The notes under the pieces are model-generated. The model saw only the letters and a program-made list of their open reading frames with translations, did no database searches and was not told the origin of the DNA. From NCBI GenBank assembly GCA_964428885.1, contig CAYRZP010000036.1:1-17745 (forward strand): DNA of 17,745 nt. Direction: 5' to 3'. Below are positions 7,258-15,395 of this stretch, one piece after another. Source of the stretch: JAQVQN01 sp964428885 (GTDB lineage Bacteria; Verrucomicrobiota; Kiritimatiellia; RFP12; UBA1067). Within the stretch, counting starts at the first letter, position 1. Each line of letters begins with the position of its first letter. The translations under genes were made by a program, and so were the position numbers.

Positions 7258-8308
7258 TTGAACACGCCCCCTCCCGCAAGATCGTCTCGACAGCGCGAGC
7301 AACATGCCAAGCCAGAACGGGCGGCACTGCGTTCCCTATCTGCCGCTCGGTCTCCCGGATTCCGGAAACGAAGCGGAAGCTGTCTGGGAAAGATTGTATC
7401 CGCGCCGCCTCGCGCATGGAAATCCGCCGGGGCAGCGAATAATGAAACTGTATGTTTCCGTGGCACTCGGCGCGTATCGTATACCCTGGGCGGTCCGCAA
7501 TCAGGTGTCGGTTGCCTTGTTCTCCACTGACTTTGGCACCGCTCCAAATGTGCGAGAACGCCTTGTCTGCGTTACGTTCTTCCAAATCACCAATAGCCTC
7601 TTTGGCTGTCACCGGTTTTTCGCTCACCGGCAAAGGTGGCGCGAATTCAGGCATGTCCTGTCGCGTGCCTACGATAAACACGCGATCTCGGGTTTGAGGA
7701 ACCCCGAAATCTTCCGCATGATAAAGCCGGTAATTAACGCGGTAACCAAGCCCGTTGAAGTCATCCAGAATCTTCTGCAGCGAATAGGCGTGTTGCTTCA
7801 TCAATAACCCGCCGACGTTCTCGGCCACGAACGCCTTGGGCCGGAGTTTCCTGACCGCCTCTACAATGGCCGTATACAAACTGCTGCGTTTTCCTCTTAT
7901 ACCCCGCATTTTGCCGTTAATCGAAATGTCTTGGCAAGGAAACCCTCCTATAATCACATCCGCGACGGAAGGCATGTTTGTCGAAACGTCTTTGATGTCG
8001 CCCTCAACAATATGATGTCCCAGATTATGCCGGTAAGTAGCGCAAGCAGCCGGATTAATCTCGTTGGCCCAGATAATTTCGAAGCCGTTGCGCGGATAAT
8101 GTTTGCCAAGAAAATCAAATCCGCCCAGAAACCCGAGATCCATGCCGCCGCAACCCGAGAAAAGCGAAACGACCGAAAACCGCTCCGCAGAGTTAGAGCA
8201 CCCAGCCGCATGCCCGCCTGACAAAGCCATGCGTCGGAGAGAACTCTTGATTCTCCACTGCTTCTCCATTCGAGGTATCGCCAATGTCGTCACGTCATTT
8301 CCGATCAC
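7250..8308 (-). CDS. DNA (cytosine-5-)-methyltransferase
   Basis: The enzyme transfers a methyl group from S-adenosylmethionine to C5 of cytosine in a specific DNA site, protecting host DNA from the partner nuclease. All main C5 motifs are present and in order: I (SLFSGCGGMDLGF, 48-60), IV with the catalytic Cys (GGFPCQDIS, C125), VI (ENV, 163-165), VIII (QTRDRVFIVG, 205-214), IX (REAARIQSFPD, 299-309) and X (QIGNAVPP, 323-330). The target-recognition region between VIII and IX is about 85 residues, small enough for a single specificity. The GTG at 8308 overlaps the upstream stop by 4 nt (GTGA). In-frame ATGs at 8269 and 8230 are alternative starts, because motif I normally lies close to the N-terminus and the first 44 residues show no family sequence. 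GC content is about 52% near 8041-8100, lower than the neighbours. Confidence 0.95.
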   Translation of the reverse strand: MIGNDVTTLAIPRMEKQWRIKSSLRRMALSGGHAAGCSNSAERFSVVSLFSGCGGMDLGFLGGFDFLGKHYPRNGFEIIWANEINPAACATYRHNLGHHIVEGDIKDVSTNMPSVADVIIGGFPCQDISINGKMRGIRGKRSSLYTAIVEAVRKLRPKAFVAENVGGLLMKQHAYSLQKILDDFNGLGYRVNYRLYHAEDFGVPQTRDRVFIVGTRQDMPEFAPPLPVSEKPVTAKEAIGDLEERNADKAFSHIWSGAKVSGEQGNRHLIADRPGYTIRAECHGNIQFHYSLPRRISMREAARIQSFPDSFRFVSGIRETERQIGNAVPPVLAWHVARAVETILREGACSND

Positions 8309-9633
8309 ACCACAGCATCTCGCACCAACAATCCCCTCTTAAGTTCCGCCGCGCACCCGGCGTACGCCGGGTCGATCTCGACCGGCACCGAGTCCGGTAC
8401 GGCCACGCCCGCCGCCCGCAGCCAGCGCCGCCACTTGGCCTGCAGGTCGCGGCGGCACGTCGCCGGCGAATTCATGCCCTCCGCGTTCTTGACCGGCGAG
8501 AACTCCTCGTGCCGGTCAAACGCCAGATTCACAACTGTCCTGGCGTCCGGCAGCACATCGAAAATGAATTTCTCGAACTTGTACCCGTTGGGCGCGGATG
8601 GCTTGACCGCCGAACCGTCATCCGCGCAGAACGGGATCTTTTTGTGCGCCACATGCAGCGGCAGCTCTTTGCGCGCCTCGCGCTTCAGAAAGTCCAGCGA
8701 GAAGACGTGCATCGCGGGGCTGCCGTACTTGAAGCGGGCGGCCTGCTCCGGCGTCAGCTCGGAATACTCGATCACGCCGTAACGCCCGTTGCCGAGCCGC
8801 GTCACCGCGCCCATCGTTTCAGAGGGCGAATTTTTGAGGCAGAGCTTCAGCGCCATTTCGGCGCGGCTGAGCGCGTGCAGCCCGACGAAAGCGGGATCGG
8901 CGATCTCGACCAGCGGGTTGTCGACCTGGAAATAGAAGACGCTGCGGACGCCCCGCGCGGCCATGTCTTCCAGACACCCGTTCTTCGCCAGCGCGGTCAG
9001 GGTGCCGCCGTGACCGTCAGGGCTCACGAAGATACGGCCCGGCGCCTCAAGGATCAGCCGGCCGCTCTCGTCCAGCGCGGGCCACACTCCCTGTTTGAAG
9101 AACATCACATCGGCGGGGTCGAGCCCGAAATAATCGTGCTCAGCGAAACACGCGCGCGTCGCGGCGTCGTTGGCCTCGCTGGTCATGATGTAGAACGGCA
9201 CGGGCCTTCCGTAAACGCGCGTCAGCCGCAAAATCTTGCGGGCATGGAAATAGAAGAGCGGCTTGCCCGAAAGCGGGCCGATCCTGAAGGCGCCTTTAGG
9301 TCCGTCGTAACCCAGGCGCGACCCCTGGCCGCCCGCCACAAGCAGCGCCGCCACGCGGCCCTCGCGCAGCAGCTCCTCGCCTGCGGCGCGCGCTTCGGCA
9401 TAACGCCCGCGCGTCAACCGCGTCACCGGCGCGGGACGCGGCGCGCGCCTGGCCGCATCGGCCTTGGCCGCCAGCGTCTGCCGCATGCGCGCGACATCCT
9501 TGAAATCGATCGCCGCGATCTGCCGCAGCAAAGCGCCGCGCGCTGCCCTGTCCAACCGGCCCCAAAACCGCAGCACGTGCGACTGCCCGTTGTGCTCCAA
9601 AACCCGTTTCGCCTGTTCCAATGACAATCCCAT
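8305..9633 (-). CDS. UDPGP-family UDP-sugar pyrophosphorylase (UAP1-like)
   Basis: The product belongs to the UDPGP uridylyltransferase family, which makes a UDP-sugar from UTP and a sugar-1-phosphate. The 442-residue protein has LVAGGQGSRLGYDGPKG (about 98-114), the family's nucleotide-binding loop, then PDGHGG, FQVDNPLVEIADPAFVG and NGYKFEKFIFD. These resemble the eukaryote-type UDP-N-acetylhexosamine pyrophosphorylases more than bacterial GalU or GlmU, so UDP-GlcNAc (or UDP-GalNAc) is my best guess at the product; UDP-glucose is possible. I chose the ATG at 9633 because AAGGA lies 8 nt upstream and the protein then begins MGLSLEQAKRVL. A longer frame reaching 9822 runs antisense-free into prfB coding sequence and has no family similarity. 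prfB ends 32 bp upstream. Confidence 0.88.
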   Translation of the reverse strand: MGLSLEQAKRVLEHNGQSHVLRFWGRLDRAARGALLRQIAAIDFKDVARMRQTLAAKADAARRAPRPAPVTRLTRGRYAEARAAGEELLREGRVAALLVAGGQGSRLGYDGPKGAFRIGPLSGKPLFYFHARKILRLTRVYGRPVPFYIMTSEANDAATRACFAEHDYFGLDPADVMFFKQGVWPALDESGRLILEAPGRIFVSPDGHGGTLTALAKNGCLEDMAARGVRSVFYFQVDNPLVEIADPAFVGLHALSRAEMALKLCLKNSPSETMGAVTRLGNGRYGVIEYSELTPEQAARFKYGSPAMHVFSLDFLKREARKELPLHVAHKKIPFCADDGSAVKPSAPNGYKFEKFIFDVLPDARTVVNLAFDRHEEFSPVKNAEGMNSPATCRRDLQAKWRRWLRAAGVAVPDSVPVEIDPAYAGCAAELKRGLLVRDAVV

Positions 9634-9665
9634 GCTGTCGTTCCTTGCGCTTCCCCTGCACTTCC

Positions 9666-10787
9666 CTACGCCTTCGTCGCGTTCTGTTTCAGATACGCCT
9701 CTATGAACGGCTGGATGTGCCCGTCCATCACCGCCTGCACGTTGGAGGTCTGCTCCTCCGTGCGGTGGTCCTTGACCATGGTGTAGGGCTGGAACACGTA
9801 AGAGCGGATCTGGCTGCCCCACGCGATCTCGCCCTTCTCGCCGTAAAAGCGCTCCATCTCCTTGCGCTTCTTGTCCTCGTAATACTCGTAGATCTTGGCC
9901 TTCAGGATGCTCATGGCCTTGGAGCGGTTCTTGTGCTGCGAACGCTCGGACTGCACCGCCACCACGATCCCGGTCGGCGCGTGCGTCAGCCGTATCGCCG
10001 AATCGGTCTTGTTCACATGCTGGCCGCCGGCCCCGCCGGAGCGGTAGGTGTCAACCCGCAGGTCCTCCTCTTTGATCTCCACCTCGATCTCGTCGGTCAG
10101 CTCCGCCACCACGTCCAGCGAGCTGAAGGAGGTGTGCCGCCGCTTGTTGGCGTCGAACGGGCTGATCCGCACCAGGCGGTGCACGCCGCGCTCCGCCTTC
10201 AGGTAGCCGTATGCATAAGGGCCGCTCACCAGGAACGTCACCGACTTGATCCCCGCCTCCTCGCCGGGCTGCGTGTCCAGCACCTCGATCTCGAACCCGT
10301 TGTCCTCGCAGTACATCCGGTACATGCGGAACAGCATGTCGGCCCAGTCGCAGGACTCGGTGCCGCCCGCGCCGGAGTGCAGCGTCAGGTAGGCGTTGCA
10401 GGAGTCCAGCCTGCCGCCCAGCAGCGACTGCATGCGCAATCTGGAGAACAAACCGTCCGCCTTGTCGAACATGTGGGCGGCCTCGGCCAGCGCCTGCTGG
10501 CGCGCCGCCCCTTCGGTCTCGGCCTCCGCCAGTTCCAGCATCAGCGCCCCGTCGTCCAGCAGACGCGACAGCTCGTCGAACGGCTTCACGAACGCCCGCT
10601 GCGCGTTGGTCTTGGCGATGGTCTCCTTGGCCGCGCTCTGGGAGTTCCAGAAATCCGGCCGTGCCGCCTCCTCCTCCAGACGCCCCAGCATCTCGCGCCG
10701 TTTATCTATGTCAAGATAACCGCGCATCTCGACCAGCCCGCCGCAAAGCTTGTCCAGCCTGGCTCTTACCTCTTCAGTCTCAATCAC
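9666..10787 (-). CDS. prfB: Peptide chain release factor 2, frameshift-free
   Basis: RF2 reads UGA and UAA stop codons and triggers release of the finished peptide on the ribosome. The 373-residue product shows the RF2 stop-recognition tripeptide SPF (209-211) and the catalytic GGQ (254-256, in SGGAGGQHVNK), so it is RF2 rather than RF1. Around the usual programmed +1 frameshift site (RGYL then stop) the sequence here is GGT TAT CTT GAC, continuing in frame. The gene therefore lacks the autoregulatory UGA. The start is GTG at 10787 and begins MIETEEVRARL. A weak AAGG lies some 11 nt upstream. It is the first gene of the long leftward operon. Confidence 0.96.
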   Translation of the reverse strand: MIETEEVRARLDKLCGGLVEMRGYLDIDKRREMLGRLEEEAARPDFWNSQSAAKETIAKTNAQRAFVKPFDELSRLLDDGALMLELAEAETEGAARQQALAEAAHMFDKADGLFSRLRMQSLLGGRLDSCNAYLTLHSGAGGTESCDWADMLFRMYRMYCEDNGFEIEVLDTQPGEEAGIKSVTFLVSGPYAYGYLKAERGVHRLVRISPFDANKRRHTSFSSLDVVAELTDEIEVEIKEEDLRVDTYRSGGAGGQHVNKTDSAIRLTHAPTGIVVAVQSERSQHKNRSKAMSILKAKIYEYYEDKKRKEMERFYGEKGEIAWGSQIRSYVFQPYTMVKDHRTEEQTSNVQAVMDGHIQPFIEAYLKQNATKA

Positions 10788-11008
10788 TTCACACCCGCCT
10801 TACCTAGTGAAAGATTGTTATTATGACAACTCCCCCCGCATTACCGCAAGCTTCCTTATGTAACAGCCGAGATATCGCAAATCCCCGCCGCCCCGGATCT
10901 GGAGTGCGGTGACAAGAACCGCGCCGCGCGCGGGTCGCGGCACCGCTTTAAGCACATCTCCATACTAAGCCGCTTGCAGTGCCAGCGGCCTGAGGTTAAT
11001 ATCATCAC
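10788..11008. other. Divergent intergenic region between prfB and moxR
   Basis: This 221-bp stretch separates two divergently transcribed operons and must carry promoters for both. Apart from the weak prfB promoter noted separately, only a poor match to a rightward promoter is visible: TTGCAG, 17 bp, TAATAT, ending just before the moxR ATG. That would give an almost leaderless message. No RNA gene or small gene with a convincing start is seen. Confidence 0.45.
10820..10849 (-). promoter_or_regulatory. Weak candidate promoter for prfB operon
   Basis: On the minus strand, TTGCGG (10844-10849, three of six) and CATAAT (10820-10825, five of six) are separated by 18 bp. The RNA would start near 10813 and leave a short leader of about 25 nt before the prfB GTG. 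An alternative TTGTCA lies just downstream but lacks a good -10. Confidence 0.3.
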
Positions 11009-11965
11009 ATGCATAACGGCTCTGAAACCAACATGGCGCCGAAAGCCGTCTTGGCGCGTCTGAAAGAAAATCTCGCAACGGTCATCCGCGGCAAAAGCGC
11101 GGCGATCGGCCAGCTTCTGACAGCCATGCTCGCCGACGGCCACGTGCTCGTCGACGACGTGCCCGGCACCGGCAAGACCACCCTGGCCAAGGCGCTCGCG
11201 CTCTCCCTGTCCGCGCGTTTCTCGCGCATCCAGTTCACCCCCGACCTGCTGCCCACCGACATCGTCGGCGGCATGATCTACTCCGCCGCCAACGGCAGCT
11301 TCACCTTCAGGCCCGGTCCCGTCTTCGCCAATATCGTGCTCGCGGACGAGATCAACCGCGCCTCGCCGCGCACCCAATCGGCCCTGTTGGAGGCCATGGC
11401 CGAGCGCCAGGTCACCACCGAAGGCTCGTCGCGCGCCCTGCCGCGCCCTTTCCTGGTCATCGCCACGCAGAACCCGGTCGAGTATAACGGCACGTACCCG
11501 CTGCCGGAAGCGCAACTGGACCGCTTCTGCCTGCGCCTGTCGATCGGCTATCCGCAGCACGCCCACGAGCTGCAACTGCTCCACGACCAGCTCCTGTCCC
11601 AGCCCCTCGACAAGTTGCGTCCCGTCATGGACACCGGCACTCTGGCCAACCTGCAGTCCGAGGTGCGCGAGGTCGGCGTCGAGGACTCAGTGCTGGATTA
11701 CATCGTGCGCCTGGTCGAAAGGACGCGCCACGACCCCCGCCTGCGCCTGGGGGTCAGCCCGCGCGGCTCGCTCGACCTGCGGCGCTGCGCCCAAGCCTCG
11801 GCCTACATGGCGGGACGTGACAGCGTGCGGCCGGATGACGTGCAGCTCCAGGCGGCGCCCGTGCTCGCCCACCGCATGGTGATCGACGTCAAGGCGCGCC
11901 ACGGCGGACTGACCGGCGAGGCGGTGATCGCCGAGGCCCTGCGCGCGGAGCCGGTTCCCGCATGA
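11009..11965 (+). CDS. MoxR-family AAA+ ATPase
   Basis: MoxR ATPases are chaperone-like AAA+ proteins that work with DUF58 (von Willebrand-like) partners, often in envelope or stress functions. The 318-residue product has Walker A VPGTGKTTLAK (K56), Walker B VLADEINRASP (D113-E114), sensor-1 ATQNP (N155) and the PEAQLDRF segment typical of the family. A C-terminal AAA lid follows. ATG at 11009 is preceded by GAGG at a rather long distance (about 13 nt); the Met at residue 9 has no ribosome site. The gene overlaps the next by 4 nt (ATGA), so it is translationally coupled to the DUF58 gene. Its substrate cannot be read from sequence. Confidence 0.92.
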   Translation: MHNGSETNMAPKAVLARLKENLATVIRGKSAAIGQLLTAMLADGHVLVDDVPGTGKTTLAKALALSLSARFSRIQFTPDLLPTDIVGGMIYSAANGSFTFRPGPVFANIVLADEINRASPRTQSALLEAMAERQVTTEGSSRALPRPFLVIATQNPVEYNGTYPLPEAQLDRFCLRLSIGYPQHAHELQLLHDQLLSQPLDKLRPVMDTGTLANLQSEVREVGVEDSVLDYIVRLVERTRHDPRLRLGVSPRGSLDLRRCAQASAYMAGRDSVRPDDVQLQAAPVLAHRMVIDVKARHGGLTGEAVIAEALRAEPVPA

Positions 11966-13290
11966 GCGCCATCGCCAGACTGGCCGTCCGTGTCTGGCGC
12001 CGTCTGCGCAACCCGCCTATCGGCTATCAGCACGGGCGGCGCGGCCGCTTCACGCGCAATTTCCCGCTGGTCTCCTGGATTTATTACGCCGTCACGGCCC
12101 ATACGACCCCGCGCCTTTTCATCGCGGGGCTGATCGGCATCGGCCCCACCATGCTGCTGCTGCTGGTCGGTTTCGAAAGCCGCATGTTGCTGCTGGGTTA
12201 TTCCATGGCCGCATGGATCATGGTGTGCGTCGCGGCCGGACTGGTCTGGCGGCCTAAACTCGACGTGTCCGCCGCCATGCCCGCGCGCGTCGAGTGCGGC
12301 AGCCGTTTCGAAACCCGCTACACGGTGCGCAACCTCGGACGCTTCAGCGCCCGCGACCTGGCCATCGACACGCTGGTGTATTCCGACTGGCTCAGCATGA
12401 GGCGCGGACGGGCGCATCTGCCTTTGCTGTTGCCCGGCGCCGACGAGACCGTCTCCGCCTCAGGCCGCGCCCTGGCGCGCGGCGTCTATACCTTGCCCGC
12501 CCTGCGTTATGATTCCTCTTTCCCGTGCGGTTTCTGGCGCTGGGGCCGCACCGCGCCGCACGAGCGCTGCATCTCCGTCTACCCGCGCTATCGCCGCCTG
12601 GAATCCTTCGACATCCCGCTGGGCAACCGCAACAAGCAGGATCTCTCCGCCGCCCGCGAAATGGCGCGCGAGGCCCTGGAGTTCCACGGCTGCCGGGAGT
12701 TCCGCGACGGCGACGCCCTGCGGCATGTCCACCCGCGCTCATCCGCGCGGCTGGGAGTGCCGGTGGTCAAGGAGTTCCAGTCCGAAGGCCGCTCGCGTAC
12801 CGCCATCCTGATCGACACCCGGGAAAAGAAACCCTTCACATGGACCGGCGCCTGGCTCCGGCGCGAAACCCCGGTCGAGGCGGCCCTGTCCCTGGCCGCC
12901 GCCGTCACCGACGCCCTATCGTCAACCGACCGCGTGCTGGAACTGCTGGTGGCCGGGCCGCAGGTTTACCGCTTCGTCACCGCCGGGCGGATCGGCTACC
13001 TCGAAGAGGTGCTTGACCTGCTGGCCGCCGTGGAGCCGTGCCGCGACGACCCGCTCGACCGCCTGGAACCGCTGCTTTTCGAGGAGATGCGCGCTTTGCA
13101 GAGCGTCTTGCTGATACTTACCGGATGGGACCGGCGCCGGGCCAGCCTCGTCCAAAACATCGCCGCCTGGGAGATCGGGCTTAAGGTGGTCCTGATCATA
13201 CCCAATTACCGGCTGATCGAAAACCTGCCGCCGGAGGTCATTCGCCTGACCGCCAGATCCGTGCTGCGCGGGGAGGTGCCCGCGTTATGA
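11962..13290 (+). CDS. DUF58 domain membrane protein
   Basis: DUF58 proteins are usual partners of MoxR ATPases; their exact role is not established. This 442-residue protein has two hydrophobic segments at about 51-70 and 75-96, which should anchor it in the inner membrane. A beta-rich stretch follows, and then the signature FHGCREFRDGDALRHVHPR (from about residue 241) with SARLGVPVVKEFQ. The vWA-like core begins at AILIDTREKK, where a metal-binding DxSxS would normally stand; here the serines are replaced (DTREK), so the MIDAS site looks degenerate. The gene overlaps its neighbours on both sides by ATGA, with moxR upstream and the transglutaminase downstream. It is not otherwise unusual in length. 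Confidence 0.9.
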   Translation: MSAIARLAVRVWRRLRNPPIGYQHGRRGRFTRNFPLVSWIYYAVTAHTTPRLFIAGLIGIGPTMLLLLVGFESRMLLLGYSMAAWIMVCVAAGLVWRPKLDVSAAMPARVECGSRFETRYTVRNLGRFSARDLAIDTLVYSDWLSMRRGRAHLPLLLPGADETVSASGRALARGVYTLPALRYDSSFPCGFWRWGRTAPHERCISVYPRYRRLESFDIPLGNRNKQDLSAAREMAREALEFHGCREFRDGDALRHVHPRSSARLGVPVVKEFQSEGRSRTAILIDTREKKPFTWTGAWLRRETPVEAALSLAAAVTDALSSTDRVLELLVAGPQVYRFVTAGRIGYLEEVLDLLAAVEPCRDDPLDRLEPLLFEEMRALQSVLLILTGWDRRRASLVQNIAAWEIGLKVVLIIPNYRLIENLPPEVIRLTARSVLRGEVPAL

Positions 13291-15377
13291 ACGGCCGCGC
13301 CGCCACTCCCGCATGCCGCCCCCGCACGGCCGCCGCGTCCGCCGAAAACCCGCCGCGCAGCCGCTGGCCTGTGCTTCTGAGCGCGGCTGCCCTGATGTGG
13401 TGCGCCTGGTGGTACTGCCGCGAAGACACTCAGGGCCTGCTGTATCTTTCTGCCGTTGTCGCCGCGCTGGCGGCCCTGCGCCCGCGCCCCTTGCCCGCGA
13501 CAACCCGCCGGGTCATCTGGAGCGGCATCGCGCTGACCGTGTTCTGCCTCGCCGCCAACGTCGCGCGCCTGATGCCGCCCGACAACGCTCCGGAGGAAAG
13601 CCGGGCGCTCGACCGCATCATCACCGTGGCCTACGCCATGGGCCTGACCTCGCTCTTGTTCCGCCCTTCCGTCAACACCGTGTCCCTGGCGGCGATCGGC
13701 GGCCTGCCGATGACGATGATGGCGCTGTCGCGCTCCCACATGGAGCCGGGGTTTGTCGGCAACCACGGGCCCCTGCTGGTGTGGGGCCTGGTCGCCTTGC
13801 TGGCCGCCGCCGACCTGGCGCAGCGCCTGACCGCGCCGCGCGCCGCTGAAACGGCGGCCCCGGGCTTAAGGGAGCTGGCCCGGCGAGTTCTTTTACTGAT
13901 CTCCTTCGCGACACTGGCGTTCACCCTGCGGCAGCCGGTGGAACGCGCGGCGAAAGCCGCGCAAAAACGGATCTTCGGATTCGTCATGTATGCCGACCGA
14001 CGCCACCGTCCGAGCGATCTGCGGCTGTCAGCAAGAACCCCCGGAAATTTCGGGCGGCGCATGCGCCTGATCATGCTGCTGGACACCGCATACCTGCCGG
14101 GATACCTGCGCGAAAACGTGTTCGTGCGTTACCAAAACGGGAGGTGGAGCGCGATCAGGCCCGAAACCCCGCTGCCGAAATCCTCGGACACTGTTGCCGG
14201 GCGCAAAAAAGGCGCGTACCTGCTGGTGCCGCATCTGCCGCCTAACTCACGCGCCGGCTGGCAGGTCGAGGTGCTGGCGCCGTCGCAGCTCTCGGGCTTT
14301 TGCCTGCCGGGCAACGCCCTGACCCTCGCCTGCGACGGACCGCAGCCGCTGACCGAGCCCAACGGCATGGTCGCGCCGGCCGGCGCGTTCCCTGAAAGCT
14401 ACTCTATCGATGTCACGCCCTCGCGCCTCCTGCACAGCGCTTACCCTTGCCCCGACGGTTTCTCCGCCACCGACTATCTGCAGATACCCGAGCACCTTGC
14501 CGAAGACGTCGCGGAGTGGACCCGCGCCTGCCCCGGCCTTGCTGACGCGCCGTCATTGCCCGCCGCAATCAAAATTGTCGAAGACCATTTCGCCCGGCGC
14601 TTCAGATACCGCCTGGGACTGCGCATGAAGGACAAACCCGACCCTTTGGCCGATTTCATGTCGCGCAAAGAAGGCGCCTGCGCCTTGTTCGCGAGCGCCG
14701 CGGCCATGATGTTCCGGGGGCGAGGCATACCAGCGCGCGTGATCGGGGGTTACGTCTGCAGCGAGTGGAACCCGTGGCTCAAACGCTGGGTCGTGCGCGA
14801 ACGCGAGGGCCACGCCTGGGTCGAGGTCTTCGACCGCGACGCCGGCCGATGGCTGGTGGCCGACCCCACGCCGCCCTCGGGCAACCCCGCGCTCCTCAAA
14901 CGGCCGGGCCGGATCAGATGGACGCTGGACATCATCAAGGCCAGTTTCAAACGCGCCCTGTCATACCTGCGCAATACCAACCTCCTGGTGGCGCTGGCCG
15001 ACTTCGGCGCAGACCTCTTCCTGCTGCTCTGGCACATGCTCGCGAGCGTTCCGGGAGCGGTGGCCGTGGCCGGGTTAGGCGCGCTCTGGTGGCTCAGGCG
15101 CCGGCGGCACCGGCCCAGACTGGACAGCGAAGCCCGGCTGCGGCGCGAACTCTCACGGGCCATGTCGCGGATCGCGCGCCGCGCCGTGCCGTCGCACCTG
15201 CGCCGCCGCGTTTTCGAGACCTGGCCGGACTGGTTCCGACGCGTCGAGCCCGAGCTGCCGCAGGAGCAGGCGCGAAGTTTTCGCGACTTGCTGGAAAGCT
15301 ACCAGACGCTACGCTACAGCAAGGATCTCGACGCGGCCGCCGCCCGCGCCTGGCTCGAACACGCCCGCAGCCCCTGA
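13287..15377 (+). CDS. Membrane transglutaminase-like protein (TgpA type)
   Basis: The 696-residue protein has the TgpA layout: about six or seven hydrophobic segments in residues 28-215, a soluble region that should be periplasmic, a papain-like transglutaminase core, and one late membrane segment (about 575-602) with an Arg-rich cytoplasmic tail. The core shows the catalytic triad: Cys in KEGACALFAS (C465), His in REGHAWVEVF (H509) and Asp in LVADPTPP (D526), with GIPARVIGGYV between. Family members are linked to cross-linking or cleavage of peptides in the envelope, but the substrate is unknown. It is the third gene of the MoxR-DUF58-transglutaminase operon and overlaps DUF58 by ATGA. The stop at 15375-15377 is followed by repeats and a hairpin. 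Confidence 0.9.
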   Translation: MNGRAATPACRPRTAAASAENPPRSRWPVLLSAAALMWCAWWYCREDTQGLLYLSAVVAALAALRPRPLPATTRRVIWSGIALTVFCLAANVARLMPPDNAPEESRALDRIITVAYAMGLTSLLFRPSVNTVSLAAIGGLPMTMMALSRSHMEPGFVGNHGPLLVWGLVALLAAADLAQRLTAPRAAETAAPGLRELARRVLLLISFATLAFTLRQPVERAAKAAQKRIFGFVMYADRRHRPSDLRLSARTPGNFGRRMRLIMLLDTAYLPGYLRENVFVRYQNGRWSAIRPETPLPKSSDTVAGRKKGAYLLVPHLPPNSRAGWQVEVLAPSQLSGFCLPGNALTLACDGPQPLTEPNGMVAPAGAFPESYSIDVTPSRLLHSAYPCPDGFSATDYLQIPEHLAEDVAEWTRACPGLADAPSLPAAIKIVEDHFARRFRYRLGLRMKDKPDPLADFMSRKEGACALFASAAAMMFRGRGIPARVIGGYVCSEWNPWLKRWVVREREGHAWVEVFDRDAGRWLVADPTPPSGNPALLKRPGRIRWTLDIIKASFKRALSYLRNTNLLVALADFGADLFLLLWHMLASVPGAVAVAGLGALWWLRRRRHRPRLDSEARLRRELSRAMSRIARRAVPSHLRRRVFETWPDWFRRVEPELPQEQARSFRDLLESYQTLRYSKDLDAAAARAWLEHARSP

Positions 15378-15395
15378 CCCCCTTGCCCGCACGCA

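Noticed and set aside
8284..9624. 446-codon open frame on the plus strand opposite the UDP-sugar pyrophosphorylase
   Set aside because: It is the antisense shadow of a well-supported gene in GC-rich DNA; the product is rich in Arg, His and Gln with no recognisable domain.
9621..10826. 401-codon open frame on the plus strand opposite prfB
   Set aside because: Antisense shadow of RF2, which has SPF and GGQ motifs; the shadow is compositionally odd and has no Shine-Dalgarno or family match.
10909..10950. GC-rich inverted repeat (CCGCG/CGCGG) between prfB and moxR
   Set aside because: The arms are short and alternating CG, easily expected by chance in such DNA; no T-tract or consistent stem-loop.
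10856..11584. 242-codon minus-strand frame opposite moxR
   Set aside because: Antisense of the Walker A/B-containing AAA+ gene; no domain seen.
11803..12417. 204-codon minus-strand frame opposite moxR and DUF58
   Set aside because: It crosses a tightly coupled ATGA gene junction on the other strand and has only biased composition.
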